Shown here: positions 17,602 to 21,925 of the stretch, one piece after another
Position numbering within the stretch: position 1 is the stretch's first letter
Layout of the letters: each line of letters starts with the position of its first letter
From: Corallochytrium limacisporum
Lineage: Eukaryota > Opisthokonta
Assembly: GCA_002811645.1 (NCBI GenBank)
Contig: PDIP01000101.1
Coordinates: forward strand, 88,978-110,902
Reading direction: 5' to 3'
DNA length: 21,925 nt
Notes under the pieces: generated by a model
The model's database searches: none
Told to the model about the DNA's origin: nothing
Seen by the model: the letters and a program-made list of their open reading frames with translations, nothing else
Translations under genes and position numbers: made by a program

Positions 17602-18540
17602 TCATGTAATCTTTTTGCTACCATTGGCCCTCCAATTATTGACGTCCTGCTGCGTGACCTTGCGATGTTCCCTTTCTTCGTCGGAGTAAGTGTGTTTGGC
17701 AGGAGCCGCCCGGTAGACTAAATGCGTACCCGTGCCGAAGTAACTTGTCGTCGGTTCCGGGACAATGTGCGGCCGTGGACCGGCACCTTTGTATTCGAGG
17801 ACTTCGATTGCCATCTGCGCAATCTTTCTGTTCGTTAAGTTCACCGACGGATGGTTCGCGTACTCCCCAATGTCCATCCACTTCGCTGCCGCAATTTCTC
17901 TTTCGCAACGTACAATTTCCTTCGTTTTGGCCCGTAGCAGGGCCACAAAATAAATGTCGGAGGTGTCAAAGGCGTAAGTATGCATGTGCCGGAAGCACAG
18001 AATGCTCAGGAATTCGGTCTGCACACCGGTCTCTTCCAAGACTTCCCGCATAGCTGTTTCATGAAGATCCTCGGCACGGTCACCCATTCCACCAGGAAGC
18101 TTCCAATGCGGTTCCTCAGAGATTCTGTATTTCTCGCACACAACAAGGACTTGACCCTGATCGTTGACAACAAACCCACCGACTCCAATGCAGTGGGTGG
18201 CGTACTCTGGCAGAGTGTTCGGTTTATCGGTTGGGAGCCACAGATTGAGCATCGCAAAGTCTTTCTTGGCATGATGGAAGCTAAATCCGTATTCATGCAG
18301 CACGCTGAAGAGATATCCCAGGCTCAAGGGGACCTTGATCCAAAGCCCTCTGATTCCGTGCTTTCGGCATGCCTCAATGTCCTGAGCGAGAATCGTACCG
18401 AACTCTTCGGTTGTAGGTTCAGACGACGTAATCAACCGGTTTCTTTGGTCCGTCAGATCTATAGTGAATCCATTGTACCGGTCCTTGTGTCCCTTAAGGG
18501 CTGTGTTCAGTTCTGTAGTTGTTTGTGAGGATGGCACCAT
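17602..18540 (-). CDS. NUDT6-like Nudix hydrolase, 312 aa
   Basis: Hydrolyses nucleoside-diphosphate-linked compounds in this family; the substrate cannot be read from sequence. An N-terminal NUDT6-type domain (about 20-115) shows YNGFTIDL, HGIRGLWIKVPL, GFSFHHAKKDF and NTLPEYATHCIGVGGFVV. The Nudix box, GX5EX7REUXEEXGU, is complete at 151-173: G151, E157, R165, E166, E169, E170, G172. The catalytic metal-binding glutamates are present. After the Nudix fold there is a tail of about 60 residues, rich in charged residues. There is no obvious presequence, so it is probably cytosolic. The first ATG is at 18540; reading further to 18546 gives only GTG. The DLH gene lies upstream on the same strand, 485 bp away. 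Animal NUDT6 and several plant NUDT proteins share this architecture. Confidence 0.92.
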   Translation of the reverse strand: MVPSSQTTTELNTALKGHKDRYNGFTIDLTDQRNRLITSSEPTTEEFGTILAQDIEACRKHGIRGLWIKVPLSLGYLFSVLHEYGFSFHHAKKDFAMLNLWLPTDKPNTLPEYATHCIGVGGFVVNDQGQVLVVCEKYRISEEPHWKLPGGMGDRAEDLHETAMREVLEETGVQTEFLSILCFRHMHTYAFDTSDIYFVALLRAKTKEIVRCEREIAAAKWMDIGEYANHPSVNLTNRKIAQMAIEVLEYKGAGPRPHIVPEPTTSYFGTGTHLVYRAAPAKHTYSDEEREHRKVTQQDVNNWRANGSKKIT

Positions 18541-19025
18541 TGACACTTTAGTCTATGCCTGCGGACTGCAATGGCTCACGACCAAATTCCAAAATTGTAG
18601 CAGTGCGAATGTTCGCTGTATTGAGTTTCACCCTGTGCCAAGGTTGTATGGTTGTTTCATCAATAGAGTGCGTGGTTCATGAAAGGCGAGCCAGCCTGAA
18701 ATAACACTGCTATGCTCGTATGGAGACGACCTGGTCCTTGTTCTGGTTCGGCCGTGACACAGAGCGGCATAAAAGAGGGTGCTGCGCAGTTCCCAAGCGC
18801 CCCCCCGGGAGGGGAGGGGTTTTCAAATGAAGGAGAGAGTGGTAGCTGGTAGTGCTGAGCAGGGTCAGCAACACAGTGCCTGGCACTCCATCTCTCCGAG
18901 TGGAACATTTGACAAACCATCAAACACTAAGAGTTTTGTACCTGTAGCAGTACACGAAAGGATCCAGAAGGACGCAGGATGTACAGCTCTCTATTCAAGT
19001 TTATGTGTCTAAGATACATTTACGT
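18541..19025. other. intergenic: DLH 3' end and Nudix promoter
   Basis: 485 bp between two minus-strand genes. It has a C7-G3-A-G4-A-G4 self-complementary patch at about 18800-18820 that could form a GC hairpin. No gene or RNA recognised; the small translations here look random. Confidence 0.55.
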
Positions 19026-19769
19026 TTACTGGACCTTAGCCTTCAGGAACTCAAGAGCCATTCCCATTGCCTCCTTGACAGCGGCCGCGGTCTTGTCGTT
19101 GGAGAGATCCCCTCGAGAATGGAATCCGTGCACCTCAGTCTCAAATGTCTTGACCTTCACATCGTTACCGGCGTCTTTGACGACCCTGATCGTGGCACCA
19201 TCCTCCTTTACGTCAGCCGGATCATTACCAGCGGGACAGATCAGCTGGTCGCACTTGACTTTGCTAGCAATCTCCTCGACCTTGCCACCGAAAATTGTCT
19301 CGATGATGAATGCCGGGTGAATATTTACGCAGGCATCAACCAGACCATCACCGGATAGCCGGAAATTAACCCAGCAGCCCCAACAGTGTCCAAAGGACCC
19401 AACCTTGGTTGCACCATGGTCCTTCAGATACTTAATGGCTTTCTCTGCGTCGGCCTTGACCCCGGCGTAAGGGTACTTCTGAACCCACGGAACAAATCCA
19501 TCGCTACCAACATCGGCATTGGCAGTCACGCAGTCATTTCCGCGATAATAGTCGGGTAGAATTACGTTGAATCCTGCATCAGCAAGCTGGTCGCAGATCA
19601 GACGAGTGCGGCCACCCTTCCAGCCATAGACATCCGCGTTGAGAAGAATACCGGCTGTACCTGTGCCAATGACGTAGCAAGGGACCCCGTCGACATCAAT
19701 CTCTTTACCTAGTGGAGTGTAGTTAGCCGCACGAGCGGGCTCGGATCCAACAGGACAGCAGGAAGACAT
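19026..19769 (-). CDS. dienelactone hydrolase family protein (CMBL/AIM2-like), 247 aa
   Basis: Alpha/beta-hydrolase with a Cys-Asp-His catalytic triad. The N terminus, MSSCCPVGSEP, has the Cys pair seen in eukaryotic members. GILLNADVYGW (40-50) and NVILPDYYRG (68-77) mark the first strands. The nucleophile elbow is SFGHCWGCW, with C129 as nucleophile. The Asp is probably D183 in PAGNDPAD, and the His is H214 in EVHGFHSRGD. Length fits the family. No targeting signal is evident, so it is probably cytosolic. The ATG at 19769 is in frame with the conserved Cys pair. It diverges from the thioesterase gene. The substrate is unknown; animal CMBL hydrolyses lactone esters, and fungal and plant relatives are poorly characterised. 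Confidence 0.92.
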   Translation of the reverse strand: MSSCCPVGSEPARAANYTPLGKEIDVDGVPCYVIGTGTAGILLNADVYGWKGGRTRLICDQLADAGFNVILPDYYRGNDCVTANADVGSDGFVPWVQKYPYAGVKADAEKAIKYLKDHGATKVGSFGHCWGCWVNFRLSGDGLVDACVNIHPAFIIETIFGGKVEEIASKVKCDQLICPAGNDPADVKEDGATIRVVKDAGNDVKVKTFETEVHGFHSRGDLSNDKTAAAVKEAMGMALEFLKAKVQ

Positions 19770-20952
19770 ACTTGATTCCGTAGGACGGTCAACACTATCA
19801 TCAACAGAGTAAGAGTTTACTCACATCAAAGGGGACTCAGTCATTCGACTTGCATTAGGGTACACGTGTTGTACCTTACATTGACCGTGGCTCCCTGACA
19901 CCGTCGACCTCTGGTAGTGTGATGATGTGTCCCTTGACCGCGCAGATGCGGACGCGGGCTAGGGCAAAGGGGACTCTCCTTAGCACCGGTGCAATTCAGA
20001 AGAGCAAACAATAGAACAGAACCGCGTCAACACTCTATGGCCGTCGGATTCGTTCCATTTGACACGCTCACTTAAACTGAAGTCTGCCACAAGACAGACA
20101 GATGGCATGACCCGCAAAGACTCTGCATCACCATGTTGTTGTTTCATCCCAATGCGCAATTCTAATGCCTGGCGCGTCAATCGACCGGAGCTCAATAATT
20201 TTATGATTGCTCCGACGGGCAGATGTCGTCGCCCAGGGCCCACGTTACACACTGCTGGTCTGCCATAGTGGGAGTATTACCGGTTTATTCACTATGGAAA
20301 AATGCTTTGGATGGGGGCCTAATTAATTTGCCCGAGGCGGTGTGGGTTCTCAGTGTTAAATGTACTGGACACCAATTATCCTCCCTCCGGCACGCTCACT
20401 GAAATGTGTTTCCATAGTGAATGTACCGATAATAGATGTCAGGGACACACCCCCCTCCCGCTCTATCCTTAGCATGAACAGTGGGACCACCTCCCGCGGT
20501 ACCACTACCCAGAGTGGCCGAAGCGGATTTTTTCCCATCCATTGGGCCCAAGGGTACCCTCCCTCCCAACCGGTCGGTTTCGGTGAGAGCGAAGGCAGAG
20601 GCACAGGACAGAAATAGCAACAGACCGGTGGGCGCCCATAGTGGAGAAACTGGCGGATAGAACCCGTCCCTTTTCTTTCGATGAGGAATATTACCTTCAC
20701 CGGTTATCGTCGCAGATGGTAGTGCTGCTGTGCAAAGAGTGTGCGTGTGTCCCGCTTCCGTGCTCGGGGTGTTCGCAAAACGGTCAATTGTTGCTGCCAT
20801 CGACCCCAGAGCCTCTCAAAGGTCAACCATCCATCGGAAGTGCACGGAGCTCTATAGTGAGAAGCTACTTATGTGGCGACGAGTCTGAAGATCGGCAATG
20901 ATTAAATAGTACAATTCTATCGCAGGGCCCAAGTAGATAGACCAAAGCTAGA
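19770..20952. other. divergent intergenic region between DLH and thioesterase genes
   Basis: 1.18 kb with no supported gene. Its notable feature is the CCATAGTG-centred set of inverted repeats at 20263-20643. A frame at 20641-20901 (+) is in phase with the thioesterase but begins with GTG and ends in TGA before the ATG at 20953, so I do not call it. The last 50 bp before 20953 are AT-rich and probably leader. Confidence 0.55.
20274..20435. repeat. imperfect inverted repeat, 27-nt arms
   Basis: 20274-20300 and the reverse complement of 20409-20435 match at 23 of 27 positions, with the core ATTCACTATGGAAA identical. The spacer is 108 nt. The core octamer CCATAGTG also occurs at 20263-20270, where with 20290-20297 it forms a second perfect 8-bp inverted repeat, and at 20636-20643. 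Could be a small MITE-like remnant or a set of binding sites; no target-site duplication was identified. Confidence 0.55.
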
Positions 20953-21762
20953 ATGGCAACTCGGCAAACGGAAGAGCAGCGGCTCATCATGCCGCAGACA
21001 TGGCACGAGGTCCATGAATCTGTGCAACCGGTTGCAAAGGCTCTAGAAAATGCGTACCAGGGAGTAGTGAATAAGAACTATTATGGGACACCGGCACTGG
21101 ATCAGCTACTGCAGCGGTACAAGATGTCAAGTCGGGTCATTCACGGAGACGATCTGGTACCGCCGGAACTGCACTGGCCGGGAAGAGAGTACGAATTCGC
21201 AACGATGCGGAAGGACAATCCGTACATGGAGAAAGCACTGACAGGATATGACAGTGCTGGCACTGTCTTCCGTTACACACCCTTTGGCTTTTTCGGGCGC
21301 AGCATGCTCGGGGAGACGAAACTGAGGCACTACCGCTGGACTTTTTCGCCCAGTTTAATGCGTGTATGGTTCGTAACCGTGCCCAGCTACGATCTTGAGC
21401 AAAATCCTGGAATATGCCACGGTGGTGTAACGGGAGCAATATTTGATGAGATTTGCGGGACGCTCGGAAATCATTGCGGTTCATGCATGACCATTTATCT
21501 CAACACAACTTTCAAAGCACCTATCCGCACTCTAGAGCCGGTCGTGTTTGAGGCTTTCTTGCAGCGGCTCGAGGGACGGAAAATGTTCCTCTACGGCACA
21601 GCTCGGGATGGTAATGGTAAACTTCTGGCCTCGTGCGAAACACTTTTCGTTCTGATTCGCGAGGCTCCGCCCAAGGCCATGTTCATTTGGATCAAGCCTC
21701 CGGTCAACATGCTGAAGAAGGCTGCGGAAGAAAAGAAGGACAAGGAAAAGTCGCGCCTCTAG
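20953..21762 (+). CDS. hotdog-fold acyl-CoA thioesterase (PaaI/THEM-like) with PTS1, 269 aa
   Basis: The 4HBT hotdog domain lies in the C-terminal half, about 125-235. The HGG loop and helix read NPGICHGGVTGAIFDEICGT (151-170), with H156, G157-G158 and D165 placed like the active-site region of THEM4/PaaI-type thioesterases. The following strands are MTIYLNTTFKAPI and FLYGTARDGNGKLLASCETLFV. The N-terminal 120 residues are charged, helical and not assigned. The C terminus is KKDKEKSRL: SRL fits the PTS1 consensus [SAC][KRH][LM], preceded by basic residues, so peroxisomal import is likely. A role trimming acyl-CoAs in peroxisomes follows from fold plus signal, and is inference. The ATG at 20953 has A at -3. 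The exact thioesterase subfamily is uncertain. Confidence 0.88.
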   Translation: MATRQTEEQRLIMPQTWHEVHESVQPVAKALENAYQGVVNKNYYGTPALDQLLQRYKMSSRVIHGDDLVPPELHWPGREYEFATMRKDNPYMEKALTGYDSAGTVFRYTPFGFFGRSMLGETKLRHYRWTFSPSLMRVWFVTVPSYDLEQNPGICHGGVTGAIFDEICGTLGNHCGSCMTIYLNTTFKAPIRTLEPVVFEAFLQRLEGRKMFLYGTARDGNGKLLASCETLFVLIREAPPKAMFIWIKPPVNMLKKAAEEKKDKEKSRL

Positions 21763-21925
21763 ATAGACACATTAGTGTGATCTATGCGTCATCATCTCAA
21801 TATCAAGCTCATCATCACCAACTCTACACCGTCCAGCATTTCCATCCATCATCCATTACAAAATATAGTAGTCCACTTCAAGGTTTCCATCCCTCGTACT
21901 GACCCGCCAAACTTCCCCCCCCCCC
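21763..21925. other. 3' flank of thioesterase gene, ending in a poly(C) run
   Basis: 163 bp with CATCATC-rich sequence downstream of the stop and then C11 at 21915-21925, where the window ends. The end of the window in a homopolymer may be coincidence or an assembly break. Confidence 0.5.

Noticed and set aside
20641-20901. Frame in phase with the thioesterase that could be an N-terminal extension
   Set aside because: Begins with GTG, ends in TGA before the thioesterase ATG, and crosses the repeat octamer; no family match.
1-21925. Search by eye for transposases, reverse transcriptases, viral genes, CRISPR repeats and bacterial defence or biosynthetic clusters
   Set aside because: No motif of these classes was found; every confident gene is a eukaryotic housekeeping or regulatory family.

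Overview
The window looks like nuclear DNA of a gene-dense, intron-poor unicellular or simple eukaryote. Ten confidently called protein genes all read as single uninterrupted ORFs in the standard code. Their products are eukaryotic: a spindle-checkpoint MadBub kinase, endosulfine, a TM9/nonaspanin, a PA-TM-RING ubiquitin ligase, FOXRED1, an ENT-domain protein, and mitochondrial or peroxisomal enzymes with matching targeting signals. There are no bacterial operons, Shine-Dalgarno-led gene trains, transposases, CRISPR arrays or phage genes. Long G/C homopolymers, purine/pyrimidine tracts and near-absence of introns would fit a red alga or similar protist. That placement is an inference; the sequence I can read does not fix the lineage.

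Layout. 1-830: promoter/leader DNA with a 23-nt G run. 831-4013 (+): MadBub checkpoint kinase. 4158-4430 (-): small ENT-domain protein. 4808-6763 (-): TM9 superfamily protein. 6764-8427: divergent promoter region with a long interrupted palindrome. 8428-9816 (+): FOXRED1-like complex I assembly factor. 10028-10318 (-): endosulfine/ARPP19. 10319-11834: divergent promoter region. 11835-12917 (+): mitochondrial ribosomal protein bS18m. 12918-16191: 3.3 kb of mostly non-coding, pyrimidine-rich DNA. 16192-17469 (+): PA-TM-RING-H2 E3 ligase. 17602-18540 (-): NUDT6-like Nudix hydrolase. 19026-19769 (-): dienelactone hydrolase family protein. 19770-20952: divergent region with inverted repeats. 20953-21762 (+): hotdog thioesterase ending in a peroxisomal signal. 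The window then ends inside a C run.

The genes do not form one pathway. Two are mitotic regulators (MadBub and endosulfine), two act in mitochondria (FOXRED1, bS18m), two in the endomembrane system (TM9, PA-TM-RING), and the rest are hydrolases. Layout is regular: convergent gene pairs are separated by only about 130-210 bp, while divergent 5' regions are 1.2-1.7 kb and hold nearly all homopolymers and inverted repeats.

The most interesting item is the MadBub gene. It appears to keep, in one polypeptide, the motif sets that animals and yeasts split between BUBR1/Mad3 and BUB1: KEN1, TPR, an ABBA-KEN2-ABBA cassette, a GLEBS-like motif, the CD1/CMI Mad1-binding motif, a further ABBA, and a kinase domain with intact catalytic residues. 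No clearly undescribed multi-gene system was found.
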